Shown here piece after piece: positions 51,170-60,176 of a stretch of 64,000 nucleotides of DNA. The position numbers and the translations under genes were made by a program. Source of the DNA: JBBRBB01 sp038206235 (GTDB taxonomy: Bacteria; Bacteroidota; Bacteroidia; Chitinophagales; Chitinophagaceae). The notes below the pieces were generated by a model that ran no database searches, had not been told where the DNA came from, and saw only the letters and a program-made list of their open reading frames with translations. Every line of letters begins with the position of its first letter. Position 1 is the stretch's first letter. Location of the stretch: positions 186,001 through 250,000 of the forward strand of contig JBBRBB010000001.1 in assembly GCA_038206235.1 (NCBI GenBank), in the 5' to 3' direction.

Positions 51170-51910
51170 CTAATCCAGAATTGTTGTTTTCTTTTGTAAA
51201 AGCTTTATCGTTACATAAATAATCAAGCTAAAGACCATTGCAAAAAAACAAAAATTAAAATCAAAAGCTATTCTTTTCAATGTAACAGCCAAGCCTATTT
51301 CATTAAAAAGGAAGTATAATAAAAAAACTAAAAGCAGTCCTGTTTTTTCCTGCTTCAATACTCGTTTAATATTAAACTTATTGGTATTTTTTTTTAATTT
51401 TTTGAAAGCGGGAATAAATGCAGGCGTTTCTTCTGTCCATTTCAAATAATCATTTCCAAACTTTCTTCTCAGGAATTGTTCTTCCGAAAACATGATTCTT
51501 TCATAATATACCCAATAGATAAAAATAAACGCTAACATGAACCATACATTTTGCGATAATAAACCAATGCCCAGCCACATTAAAAAATTACCTGCGTAAA
51601 GAGGGTGCCGCAGTAAAGAATATATTCCTGTTGTATTCAATTCATCAGCTATTTGTTCTTTGGTATTTCTGCCTGAAGTATTTTCAGATGAATAACCTAC
51701 AGTATAAACTCTTATTGCAAAGCCTGATAAGGTAATTAGTAAACAGCAGTAAGTGTATAATACATTTTCTGCATTCTCCACATTTTCATGCAAGCCGGTT
51801 GCATGTTGTATATAGGCCAAAATGGCTAATGCAAGTATTGCTATGGGTAATACGCCTCTATACCGGAATAAAAAACTTCCCTGTAATTCAAATTCTTCCT
51901 GCAAAGCCAT
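51170..51910 (-). CDS. Isoprenylcysteine carboxyl methyltransferase-like membrane protein
   Basis: 246 aa with about six TM helices. The SAM-binding motif of the ICMT/PEMT family is LRHPLYAGNFLMWLGIGLL near residue 105, with the C-terminal signature YYERIMFSEEQFLRRKFG then YLKW near 140-160. Bacterial members methylate small lipids or remain unassigned. The following 80 residues have two more membrane helices, an extension beyond the minimal ICMT core. Confidence 0.82.
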   Translation of the reverse strand: MALQEEFELQGSFLFRYRGVLPIAILALAILAYIQHATGLHENVENAENVLYTYCCLLITLSGFAIRVYTVGYSSENTSGRNTKEQIADELNTTGIYSLLRHPLYAGNFLMWLGIGLLSQNVWFMLAFIFIYWVYYERIMFSEEQFLRRKFGNDYLKWTEETPAFIPAFKKLKKNTNKFNIKRVLKQEKTGLLLVFLLYFLFNEIGLAVTLKRIAFDFNFCFFAMVFSLIIYVTIKLLQKKTTILD

Positions 51911-52013
51911 ACCTGTTACTTTGTTTTGCGAATACCGGTGAATGCAAATTTTTTTATACTCGAATTTTCAAATAAAAAACTTTAGCTGAAGCGAAAAAAA
52001 ATGATGCTCTTTA

Positions 52014-52817
52014 TTATTGTGGCTGTACTTTTTTACCTCTTCCCCCAAAGGTCCACTCTATTCCCGGTCTGAATAGAAAGGCCTTATTATTATCATAACT
52101 TATTCCAAGAGACAGAAGCAGTTCAGGCCTCACATATATCCCATAACCAATTGCGCCAACGGTTTCCCCCCCTGTAAGTTCCGGGCTAGTGGAAGTGACC
52201 GACCCTTCGGGGGCATCATGACCGCCAAAGGAAGAGGTGTTTCCATAAATTTCGCCAAACACAATATTCTTTTTATCAATCGAGAAGATAGTGCCCAGTG
52301 CGTAATTGAAAAGATTACTAACAATAACGCCCTGCGGTTTTCCAAGAAATGTATAGCTAAGATTTAAGCTTGTAAAAAATTTGCCCGTATGCTTACTTGC
52401 AATAAAGAAGGGTGTAAAATCTGTTTTTCCTGTTCCTATAAGTGTATCTTTTGTGGTAGGTAATTTCACTTCCGCCGAAAGTGATATTGACGGGCGGCTT
52501 TTTGTTTCTTTTAGTAACTGATAAAATAAAGTAAGCTCCAAATCACCAAGGCCTTTTGTTCCGTTGCCTAATTTCGGGCTTATGCTTGTATAGGAAACCG
52601 GCTCAACAAGAAATGTAAATCGCTTGGTTAATCCCAATTCAAAAGCAAAGGGTAAAGCGGTTTCTGTGCCTTCTTTAGAGGTTTGAAATTCCAACCCAAC
52701 TCCAAGCTCTACCTGCCCTGGTAACAATGGCTTTGAGTCTTCTGTTTCTAAAACCTGCGCATGTAAATTGAAATTAATGCTGAGAAGCAGTGCAAAGCAA
52801 AATACTCTTGTTTTCAT
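52014..52817 (-). CDS. Outer-membrane beta-barrel protein (transporter-like)
   Basis: 267 aa from the ATG at 52817, which opens a signal peptide (MKTRVFCFALLLSINFNLHA, cut after Q). The mature part is a run of amphipathic strands ending in Phe/Tyr (GVGLEFQTSKEGTE, FTFLVEPVSYTSISPK, TSLNLSYTFLGKPQGV) with a final strand FLFRPGIEWTFG, as in the MetA-pathway-of-phenol-degradation/transporter barrel family. Substrate unknown. A promoter-like box is 103 bp upstream. Confidence 0.7.
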   Translation of the reverse strand: MKTRVFCFALLLSINFNLHAQVLETEDSKPLLPGQVELGVGLEFQTSKEGTETALPFAFELGLTKRFTFLVEPVSYTSISPKLGNGTKGLGDLELTLFYQLLKETKSRPSISLSAEVKLPTTKDTLIGTGKTDFTPFFIASKHTGKFFTSLNLSYTFLGKPQGVIVSNLFNYALGTIFSIDKKNIVFGEIYGNTSSFGGHDAPEGSVTSTSPELTGGETVGAIGYGIYVRPELLLSLGISYDNNKAFLFRPGIEWTFGGRGKKVQPQ

Positions 52818-53198
52818 GTTGATATTTTTAAAAGTTATTGATATCTTCTTGCTGGAGAGCATGACAATTTTAAACCCTCGTTTAAAATTTTTTCAGAATA
52901 TAAAGAATAGTGCACTATAAAGATGAAGTAAGCGAAGGTTTGGTTGGGCAGTATAAAAAAAATATTAGAAAGTGATAAATATTCAGTTTGAAATCAAACT
53001 GTAAAATTTCTAAAAAGTATAAGTTAGTTCTGGTAAAAACTGCCCGTGTGTATATTGAATGTTGAAAGAAACCATACTTGTTTTTGTGGTTGCGCTTTTT
53101 ATTTCACTTTTAGTTTGATAATAAGAACCTTTTTTAAAAGAAATGATTTTTATTTTGCAATCTCTTTAAAAAAATTTTGAGACCTATGGCTTTACAAA
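52818..53198. other. 381-bp intergenic region
   Basis: Contains the CCAACC-N17-ATCTT box at 52920-52947. The rest (52950-53198) is AT-rich with no recognised gene. Confidence 0.5.
52920..52947 (-). promoter_or_regulatory. CCAACC-N17-ATCTT promoter-like box
   Basis: Minus strand: CCAACC 52947-52942, 17 bp, ATCTT 52924-52920, upstream of the beta-barrel gene. Confidence 0.6.
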
Positions 53199-53891
53199 TC
53201 AATATTTAATAAGCAGCGCAGTTTCGTCCTGAATTAATCCAACTCCCGGTGCATACGTTTTGTATTCTCTTTCGCCGGGTTCAATAGGAGTAGTTTCTTC
53301 TGTTTTCATGCAGTTCTTAAAATTTCCTGCAGGAGTATTTATCGTTTCAGCAAGGCTTATAATTTCTATTCTGTTCATGGCAACGTCCGGCGCAATTTCC
53401 TGGTAGAATCTTGCCCCTAAAAAAGGAAGACCCGGAACATCTACTCCCGCCTTATTTTTTCCTTCGGCTTTCCATGCCCCTTCATGATCTACTATTTTAC
53501 CATCTTTATAAATGTCAACTTCTTCCCCAAAATAATAAACGCTGCTGGTCTCTTTACAGAAAGCAAAAAAGTTTCGGGAAATCTCAATCCTATTTCCATT
53601 TAGTGATTCATCTTCTACCACTAACCTCGTTTCTATATTTCCTATTTTGCGGGTTTCATTAGTTACAGTAATTACCAAACGCACTTTGTCTTTTCCATCC
53701 ATGCCTTCATATACCATCTCGTAACCAGGTTTAAGAATGCAAAAGGTATTTCGCCCTGATGTAAGAAAAGTGCAATTGTTCTGCATAAGCGATTCAGTGA
53801 ATGGCTTTGGATTGTCGGTACTTGGCTGCTGCGCAACTGCGTGGAATGTTGCTGACAAAAGAAGCAGGCAAGGCAAATTGATTTTTTTCAT
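53199..53891 (-). CDS. Secreted protein, distant relative of the 42697 lipoprotein family
   Basis: 230 aa with a signal peptide (INLPCLLLLSATFHAVAQ). No lipobox, so periplasmic or further out. The core shares landmarks with the lipoproteins at 42697 and 60177: SSVYYFGEEVDIYKDGKIV, VPGLPFLGARFYQEIAPDVA, and the end EREYKTYAPGVGLIQDE. That suggests a common fold, found three times in 18 kb. Function unknown. Confidence 0.68.
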   Translation of the reverse strand: MKKINLPCLLLLSATFHAVAQQPSTDNPKPFTESLMQNNCTFLTSGRNTFCILKPGYEMVYEGMDGKDKVRLVITVTNETRKIGNIETRLVVEDESLNGNRIEISRNFFAFCKETSSVYYFGEEVDIYKDGKIVDHEGAWKAEGKNKAGVDVPGLPFLGARFYQEIAPDVAMNRIEIISLAETINTPAGNFKNCMKTEETTPIEPGEREYKTYAPGVGLIQDETALLIKY

Positions 53892-54009
53892 GTGATTTAT
53901 TTTTTGTTTAAAAATTTTTATTAAGAACCCTGATTTTTATGCATCAAACTGATCAAAACTTTTTCCCCGCAAATCAGCTATGCAATTTCCGGCTGGCTTA
54001 GTGCTTATA

Positions 54010-54037
54010 TAGATGAAGTATGTGAACAAAAGGTTGG
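54010..54037 (-). promoter_or_regulatory. CCAACC-N17-ATCTA promoter-like box
   Basis: Minus strand: CCAACC 54037-54032, 17 bp, ATCTA 54014-54010. The next gene in this direction starts at 53891. Confidence 0.6.
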
Positions 54038-54066
54038 TTTAAAAAAAATTATTCTTTCAATCATCT

Positions 54067-54105
54067 TTTAAAAAATAAAAAAGCCCATGCTTTAAGCACA
54101 GGCTT
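54067..54105 (-). terminator. Terminator after the PepSY-like gene
   Basis: On the minus strand AAGCCTGTGC-TTAAA-GCATGGGCTT forms a 10-bp stem (two wobble pairs) followed by TTTTTTATTTTTT. It lies 31 bp after the stop of the gene at 54136. Confidence 0.8.
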
Positions 54106-54135
54106 TACATAGTCTTTATAATGCAATCCCGGTAA

Positions 54136-54570
54136 TTAATCCTTATCTTCCTTATCTTTCATTTCCATTTCTTCTTTCACGAAATTTCCTTTTGCATCAA
54201 ATACAAGATCCATTTCTTTTACTTCAGCTTCATACATTTTTTCACCATTGGGTTTTGTAATCATTGCAGCTTCTTTAATTTCTTCTCCCTTGTAATGATC
54301 CTGAACATAGGATGTAATTGATGCAGGTAATTCATTCACTGCAACATCCATTTCTGTTTCTTCAAGACCACCATTGGCATCAAAGGTTGCAGACATTTGT
54401 TTGCCGTCTTTTGTAAAGTTGGCCTCAAATTTACCGTTTTCATTGTCCCAGCTTTTTACACTAATGCCGGGAAAGGCTTTTGCAAATGCAGATTCTACCG
54501 CGGGATTTGCTTTCTGTGCCATAGCACCTGTTGCAATTATCATAGTAATTGCGAATAATAAACTCTTCAT
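54136..54570 (-). CDS. PepSY-like secreted protein
   Basis: 144 aa with a signal peptide (SLLFAITMIIATGAMAQ). Two PepSY-like halves: AFPGISVKSWDNENGKFEAN then ATFDANGGLEETEM, and the second HYKGEEIKEAAMITKPNGEK then LVFDAKGNFVKEE. The C-terminus is a charged EMEMKDKEDKD tail. It is the clearest example of the PepSY-like family (PF11396 type) in this window. No promoter box of the CCAACC type was seen upstream. Confidence 0.82.
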   Translation of the reverse strand: MKSLLFAITMIIATGAMAQKANPAVESAFAKAFPGISVKSWDNENGKFEANFTKDGKQMSATFDANGGLEETEMDVAVNELPASITSYVQDHYKGEEIKEAAMITKPNGEKMYEAEVKEMDLVFDAKGNFVKEEMEMKDKEDKD

Positions 54571-55090
54571 AATTTTTGATTTTAGAAATATAAAGCAAAT
54601 TTCTGACCAGAATTTAGTAAATAATATATTGAATGTTTTAAAAGGGATAGATTAGGTTAAGGGCATCACAATAAAATATTTCTACATGCTGCAGTTTAAG
54701 TATTACCCCAAGTTTCATAAACTCCTAATAGAAGAGATAGCGCTGTATAAAAAAAATCATTTTATCTTGTCTTTATCTCTACTACTACTTGTTTTTCCTT
54801 TTGATTTGTCTGAGGTTTGAGAAGACTTGCCCTCATTGTTATCAGACATGTTGAAATTTTTACAACGAGAATTTTTCAAACTATTGCTTAATGAATCAAT
54901 GAATCCGTACTTGATTAGTTTTTTAATCTACCACCAAATAAAATGACTCTGATTATTTTTCCTTCGGAAACAGAGAACAAGAAGACCGATTTCCGGCAAC
55001 ACATCAAGAGTCTTGTTAGTAAGCCTGATGTCGTTGCTCAATCGCAGGAACGAATCTTTTCTTTGCCATAATACAATTGCATTTCAGTAA
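54571..55090. other. 520-bp intergenic region
   Basis: Holds one possible 30-codon ORF (54757-54849, minus) and otherwise featureless AT-rich DNA leading into the TonB-receptor-like remnant. No RNA gene recognised. Confidence 0.4.
54757..54849 (-). CDS. Possible 30-aa Ser/Lys-rich peptide
   Basis: ATG at 54849, sequence SDNNEGKSSQTSDKSKGKTS then SSRDKDKIK and stop. Strongly hydrophilic with no signal. It may be a real small protein or chance; no conservation can be judged here. Confidence 0.3.
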   Translation of the reverse strand: MSDNNEGKSSQTSDKSKGKTSSSRDKDKIK

Positions 55091-55573
55091 AATATTTCAA
55101 CTCACCTAAGTACTGCAACATCAAAGCTTACTATAAGAACCAATCTTTTCTTTTTTTATAGGCATACTATTAATGCTGTAGACCCCGGCTATAATTCGCA
55201 TAGTTTTAATTACCGGTTAAATATGAATGCCGCCTATCAATTCGCTGATAATTTTGCTGCTGAATTTTTTGGCAACTTTAATTCGCCCCGGCACGAAGCA
55301 CAGGGCAATTACCCATCTTTTATCTCGTACAGTATTGCATTACGCAAACAATTTTTTGATAAAAAAGCGAGTTTAGCTCTTACAGCCACAAACCCATTTA
55401 ATGAATATGTAAATCAACGGATTTTTTTATTCGGTCCCAATTTTACAGCAAGCAGTCTTCGTAAAGTGCCTTTTCGCTCCGTCGGTATTAATTTTAGCTG
55501 GAAGTTTGGTAAATTAGAATTTAAGAAGGAGAACGAGGAGAATAACGAACCTGCTACTCCGCCGGTTGAATAA
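55091..55573 (+). pseudogene. C-terminal remnant of an outer-membrane beta-barrel receptor
   Basis: The open frame has no start codon at its left end and runs through KLTIRTNLFFFYRHTINAVD to SFNYRLNMNAAYQFADNFAA, ALRKQFFDKKASLALTATNP and VGINFSWKFGKLEF. These are the last strands of an OMP_b-brl_3/TonB-dependent-receptor-type barrel. An internal ATG at 55223 could start a 116-aa product, but the plug and most of the barrel are missing and there is no signal peptide. Confidence 0.65.
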
Positions 55574-55892
55574 AATTCAATCCTTGTGGGGTAAAAGTTT
55601 TACACCATGAGAAAAAAGAAAAAGACGGTAGCGAAAAAGTTTTATACGATAGGGAAAAGAAAAAGATATTCGTGTAAAAATTTTAGGCGATAAGAAGGTT
55701 TACTTTCACTTGCACACAATTTAAGAAAAAAAGCTGCTTGAAACTGACTTTTTGCTGCAACTAATCCATACATACTTCTTAAAACAAATCTCCCGGTAAA
55801 CTCAAGTGAAATTGTATAAGTATTTTATATCAATAAAAAAACCGCCTCATCTGTTTATGAGACGGCTTCAATTATTTCTGTTTCTGTTTTTA
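55574..55892. other. 319-bp intergenic region
   Basis: Between the receptor remnant (+) and the subtilisin gene (-). Contains the minus-strand terminator at 55840-55868; the rest is AT-rich with no recognised gene. Confidence 0.5.
55832..55868 (-). terminator. Terminator after the subtilisin gene
   Basis: On the minus strand AAGCCGTCTCAT and ATGAGGCGGTT pair (two wobbles) around a 6-nt loop, followed by TTTTTTT. It starts 25 bp after the gene's stop. Confidence 0.8.
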
Positions 55893-57266
55893 TTAAAACC
55901 CGCTCACATTAAGCCTGCCGCCGGTAATACACTTACCATTCAATGAAGCTGTGGCAATAACACTGTTTAATATTGCTGCTTTAATATCAGCAGCAGTTGC
56001 AGTTGGATGTGTGGAAGCATATAGCGCAGCAGCGCCTGTTACATGCGGTGTAGCCATAGACGTTCCATCGTAAGACCCATATTTTGATGTATTGTTTATC
56101 CCCGGCAAAGTGGAAAATATACCAGAGCCGGGTGCACCCAAATCAACACTTGTTGCTCCGTAATCAGAGAAGCTGCTCAAAGCGCCTGTTTTAGTGATAG
56201 ATGCTACGGCTATTATATTGGTATTGGTATAGCTGGACGGATAATGCGGGCTATTATCGTTGTTTTTACCATCATTGCCTGCAGCGGCTACAAACAAAAT
56301 ATTTTGTGTATTAGCCCTTTCAATTGCATTTTTTAATGACTGGGAAAAACCGCCGCCACCCCATGAATTATTAGTAGCAACTAACTGCAGGCTATGCCTT
56401 GTTTTAAGATCAGTAATATAATCAACTGCTTTAATAGCATTGGCAGTTGTGCCGCCACTATTACCGAGAAATTTTGCACTTATAATTGTTACACTCCAAT
56501 TTACTCCTGCAACGCCTTTACCATTACCACCTACTGCGCCAATAGTGCCTGAAACATGTGTTCCATGGTCATCCTGTGTACCATCGAATGTTGTGTTATT
56601 ATTGCCATTAAAATCCCATCCATGTATATCGTCTTTATAACCATTTCCATCATTATCAATTCCATCAACAGGGTCAAAAGGATTTGTCCATACATTGCCT
56701 GCTAAATCTTCATGTGCATACATGGCGCCTTCGTCAATTACACCTACAAAAACACTTGAAGAGCCTGTATGTCCCACTGCCCATGCTTCTGCAGCCTGAC
56801 TGCCGTACTGGTTTGCCGGCGAAGATGCATCGCCATACATACCCCACAATTTTCCAGTCGTAAAATAAGTGTCATTACTTAGTACATTATGCTGATAAAT
56901 ATAATTGGGCTCTGCATACACTACTTCCTTAACTGATTTAAAATTGGTAATGGCATCCTGTACATTGCCGGGAACGCGGAGCAGATAGATGCCTTCATTG
57001 TCGCCTGCATGTTGCATAGCTTTGGTCAAAAGTCTTTCACGGATGCTGCCATTTGCAAGGGCAATAATTTTAGCTTTCAGGTCATTTGCAACACCTGACT
57101 TGAATTTTAATAGAACTTCATTGGCTACATAATTTGAATTAGCGTTAGGGGCTACAACTTTATCGCTGCTTTCTGTGCTAATGGTGCTTTGGTTGGGGTT
57201 AATGTCTTTTTTGCATCCTGTCATTAAAGCAAGTAACAGAAGTGCGTGCAAGGTAATTTTTTTCAT
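55893..57266 (-). CDS. Subtilisin-like serine peptidase, lipoprotein (S8)
   Basis: 457 aa. Lipobox LLALMTGCKKD (Cys18). Residues 46-125 (ANEVLLKFKSGVANDLKAKI to KEVVYAEPNYIY) form an inhibitor-I9-like propeptide. The catalytic triad is complete: Asp178 (VFVGVIDEG), His234 (DDHGTHVSGT) and Ser403 (YDGTSMATPHVTGAAAL), with the oxyanion Asn in NNSWGGGG. Mature enzyme should be active at the outer membrane or cell surface. No T9SS domain is present at the C-terminus. Confidence 0.94.
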   Translation of the reverse strand: MKKITLHALLLLALMTGCKKDINPNQSTISTESSDKVVAPNANSNYVANEVLLKFKSGVANDLKAKIIALANGSIRERLLTKAMQHAGDNEGIYLLRVPGNVQDAITNFKSVKEVVYAEPNYIYQHNVLSNDTYFTTGKLWGMYGDASSPANQYGSQAAEAWAVGHTGSSSVFVGVIDEGAMYAHEDLAGNVWTNPFDPVDGIDNDGNGYKDDIHGWDFNGNNNTTFDGTQDDHGTHVSGTIGAVGGNGKGVAGVNWSVTIISAKFLGNSGGTTANAIKAVDYITDLKTRHSLQLVATNNSWGGGGFSQSLKNAIERANTQNILFVAAAGNDGKNNDNSPHYPSSYTNTNIIAVASITKTGALSSFSDYGATSVDLGAPGSGIFSTLPGINNTSKYGSYDGTSMATPHVTGAAALYASTHPTATAADIKAAILNSVIATASLNGKCITGGRLNVSGF

Positions 57267-57365
57267 TTTTTGTATTTTATGGTGTAATTAAAAAAACAAT
57301 TTGGCAAGGTAATGATTTTGTTTAATTCAAAATATTTTTGAGTACTGTTTCTTGCAAATGAGTCT

Positions 57366-57857
57366 TCAACGATTTTTTTTATTTACCCTTCGCTTTATAA
57401 TCATAGATTCCTTCCATGCAAGCCAGCAAAGAAGAATATCGAATAATGTAAAAATGAGCAGCAAATTAGAATAAGTGATTGTATAGCGGTATACCTGATA
57501 TAATACGAAAACGCCAAGAATTATTATAAACGCATGATATGCCCATAACTTTTTTTTGATTAAACCAATTATCAAAAACAGCTTAATTACTCCATGGCTT
57601 ATCAAATAAAAAACAGCAAACGATTTTCCGTTGACGGATAAATGTTGCCCAATTTGAAGCAGAGATTGTGATATATAATCATGCGGATTTTCAATTAATT
57701 CCTCACGGGTATATTTTTTAATTAATCTTATAAGAGAAGCGTTACTTACAAACCAAAGTATAATGCCCGCTGCTAACTCTAATATTCCCTGGATGCTTTT
57801 AATTATAACACTTATCTTAAACGCTTTAGTGATTCTTTTTTCTGAAGTATTTGACAT
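57366..57857 (-). CDS. DUF2127-type membrane protein
   Basis: 163 aa from the ATG at 57857 (57872 adds five residues). Four TM helices; the N-terminal FKISVIIKSIQGILELAAGI and the KSFAVFYLISHGVIKLFLII segment match DUF2127. Family function unknown. It is the last gene of a probable unit gtrA-ArnT-like-DUF2127 on the minus strand. Confidence 0.8.
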   Translation of the reverse strand: MSNTSEKRITKAFKISVIIKSIQGILELAAGIILWFVSNASLIRLIKKYTREELIENPHDYISQSLLQIGQHLSVNGKSFAVFYLISHGVIKLFLIIGLIKKKLWAYHAFIIILGVFVLYQVYRYTITYSNLLLIFTLFDILLCWLAWKESMIIKRRVNKKNR

Positions 57858-57970
57858 TTTACTCTCTTGCATTTGATGGTTCTTGTGCCCAACAAATAAT
57901 TATAGTTTGAAGCATCATTAAAATCCTGGAACTCTTTGTTGGTGACAGCCAATAAAAAGATTGCTCTCTA

Positions 57971-59518
57971 TTATTGCACTGCTGGCAAATTATTTTTCCA
58001 CCCTTTTAAACGGTATATATAAAAATCATGCGCCGGTTTATTACCTCTTACTATTTTAATGTCGGCTGCAGAATCTATCTCCTTATAGTAATTGTGGTAT
58101 TGCCGATGTACATCATATAATTCATCTGAAGGCTCAATGCAATATGCGCTTGTAAAATTCACTTTGTCTTTACGCCTTGCATTCATCCACATATATTCAT
58201 GCAAATTATTCATCTCGCCCAAACCTATCATTTCAATAGCAAGCTGTCTGCAGAAATAATATTCCTGGTGCGCTCCCCACCATTTGTAGCAAACAACCGG
58301 CGAACCCTTTGGCATTATTCCTTTATTTATATCGCTTTGATAAAGTGAATCAAATTGTTTGCCTGCTTGTTGCCATCCGTACATGTCTAAAGTAAGATCT
58401 CCTGTACCAAGGTCTTTAGCGGATTTACTTCCAAAATTTCCGGGGTAATAATGAATGGCAAGTGTGCATACAATCAGGAACGCAACAGAACCTGCAACGC
58501 TTAAATAAAGAGATTTGGGGCATGTTGATGTTTTATTTCTTATGCTTAACCAAATGGCTGCAAGGGGTATTAGCGTTACATAAGCAGGTCCGCTCCAATG
58601 CGGCAAGGTACCATCCCTGTAAAGTGAAATAAAAAGAATAATTGAAGCCAGCAGCAAGCCAATAAAATTGCATATAGTTAAGGCAGCCAGTCTGTTCATT
58701 TTATGACGGCGCCAGGAAAAGAGCGCAAGAAAAATCACTACAACATTAAATGGATTATTTATCAGCAGTTGACCACAGGCTTCTCTTAAAAAACTATACC
58801 AGTTTCTTGCGAATCCGGAAATATCAATGCGTTGACTGTTGAAGCTGTAGGTTACAAAATTATTTTGAATATTCCAGATAAGAATGGGAGTTGAAATAGC
58901 GAAGCTCAATATCAAAGCAATATATAGCCGCGGGTTGGCAAGCCAGCTTCTTTTATAAAATAAAATATACAAACCCAAACCCATCCATATAAAAACTCCA
59001 TGCACTTTGCTCATGATACATAAGCCGGAACCAATTCCAAATATGAGCCAGTTTAACCAGTTCTTCTCATCCATTGTTATCTTTGCAATCATCCACAAGC
59101 TCAAAGTCCAAAAAATCATTTGGGGAGAATCAGGTATAATAAAAATGCCTGCTGTAATACCGGCATAGAACGAGGCATTGTATAAACAGGCGGCAAACCA
59201 GCCGGCTCTTTCCGTACTTAAAACCGTTACACATTTATAGATGAACCAGGTGGATAAAGCGCATCCTGCAACGCTGCCTAATCTTAAAAATCCTGCATAC
59301 TGCTGAAGTGATAAATTAAGTGTGAACAACCTTATCCAAACCGCCACCATTGGAGGATGATCAAAATAATTCCATTTTAACTGCTGGCTATAGAGCCAGT
59401 AATAAGATTCGTCATTTCCAAGCTCAACAGTAAAGGCTATAATAAGCCTGATAACAGAAAAAGCTATCATCAATAAAAAAACTCTTTGCCGATAAGACCA
59501 ACCGGTTGAGGCTTTCAT
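57971..59518 (-). CDS. Glycosyltransferase family 39 (ArnT/PMT-like) membrane protein
   Basis: 515 aa with about 11 TM helices in the first 360 residues. The N-terminal periplasmic-loop motif ELGNDESYYWLYSQQLKWNY with FDHPPMVAVWIRLF holds the acidic residues and DHPP typical of GT39 dolichyl/undecaprenyl-phosphosugar transferases. A C-terminal periplasmic domain follows (KWWGAHQEYYFCRQLAIEM). Likely glycosylates lipid A, a lipid or protein from a polyprenyl-phosphate sugar, with GtrA as flippase-like partner (inference). Confidence 0.87.
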   Translation of the reverse strand: MKASTGWSYRQRVFLLMIAFSVIRLIIAFTVELGNDESYYWLYSQQLKWNYFDHPPMVAVWIRLFTLNLSLQQYAGFLRLGSVAGCALSTWFIYKCVTVLSTERAGWFAACLYNASFYAGITAGIFIIPDSPQMIFWTLSLWMIAKITMDEKNWLNWLIFGIGSGLCIMSKVHGVFIWMGLGLYILFYKRSWLANPRLYIALILSFAISTPILIWNIQNNFVTYSFNSQRIDISGFARNWYSFLREACGQLLINNPFNVVVIFLALFSWRRHKMNRLAALTICNFIGLLLASIILFISLYRDGTLPHWSGPAYVTLIPLAAIWLSIRNKTSTCPKSLYLSVAGSVAFLIVCTLAIHYYPGNFGSKSAKDLGTGDLTLDMYGWQQAGKQFDSLYQSDINKGIMPKGSPVVCYKWWGAHQEYYFCRQLAIEMIGLGEMNNLHEYMWMNARRKDKVNFTSAYCIEPSDELYDVHRQYHNYYKEIDSAADIKIVRGNKPAHDFYIYRLKGWKNNLPAVQ

Positions 59519-59638
59519 CTATAGTATAAAATTTATTTCGCAGCTCATGAAAACTTCATCGTTCGCAACTCAACTTTTGCAGCAATCTTATAACAGTGCT
59601 TATTATAATGATGAAATAATCCTTTGCAATAGTTCTCA

Positions 59639-60025
59639 TCAATGTGCATTATTAAAAGTAATATAATTATTCAGTAAAAAATTCCATAGAAAAACTACCA
59701 AAACTGCAACCGCTTTCGCTACATAAAAGTTTGCGTGTAATTTCTTAACAAGTATCATTATCACACTGCTATTAAGCAGTAATCCGCTTAGGGAAATAAT
59801 AGCGAAAAGAAAAAATTTTTGTGAGGTGAAATAATCACTGAATGTCCAATAAGTATTTAAAATGAAGTTTGAAACAACGGCACAGATAAAACCAACAGCA
59901 TTCGCCAGATATTTATTAATATGAAGTCTTTCCTTTAATAAAAATGTGAGAGCGAAATCAATCATCAAACCTGTGCAGCCAACTAGTCCGAATTTTAAAA
60001 CCTTTGTAAGATCCGGAAATTTCAT
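59639..60025 (-). CDS. GtrA family protein
   Basis: 128 aa from the ATG at 60025, where the family sequence begins (MKFPDLTKVLKFGLVGCTGL). Four TM helices; the C-terminal FLWNFLLNNYITFN is the usual GtrA ending. GtrA proteins are thought to move polyprenyl-phosphate-linked sugars across the inner membrane. A promoter-like box lies 20 bp upstream, the closest of the seven, and the ArnT-like gene follows. Confidence 0.88.
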   Translation of the reverse strand: MKFPDLTKVLKFGLVGCTGLMIDFALTFLLKERLHINKYLANAVGFICAVVSNFILNTYWTFSDYFTSQKFFLFAIISLSGLLLNSSVIMILVKKLHANFYVAKAVAVLVVFLWNFLLNNYITFNNAH

Positions 60026-60044
60026 TCTTTGTTTGATATTTGTA

Positions 60045-60072
60045 TGGATACAAAATTGAAAGAAAGGGTTGG
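60045..60072 (-). promoter_or_regulatory. CCAACC-N17-ATCCA promoter-like box
   Basis: Minus strand: CCAACC 60072-60067, 17 bp, ATCCA 60049-60045. One mismatch in the second element. The gtrA ATG is 20 bp downstream. Confidence 0.5.
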
Positions 60073-60126
60073 CTATGCAAAAGAAAAGTTGAGAAAATGG
60101 AAAGCCATGCGTTAAACACATAAAGA

Positions 60127-60152
60127 AGCGCCAGGCCTTAAGACCCGGCGCT
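60127..60152 (-). terminator. Hairpin after the frameshifted lipoprotein gene
   Basis: AGCGCC / GGCGCT stem, one mismatch, two more G-C pairs and an 8-nt loop. It starts 25 bp after the lipoprotein stop on the minus strand. The tail (TCTTTATGTG) is only weakly T-rich. Confidence 0.5.
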
Positions 60153-60176
60153 ATTGAATAATATTTATTTATTTAA

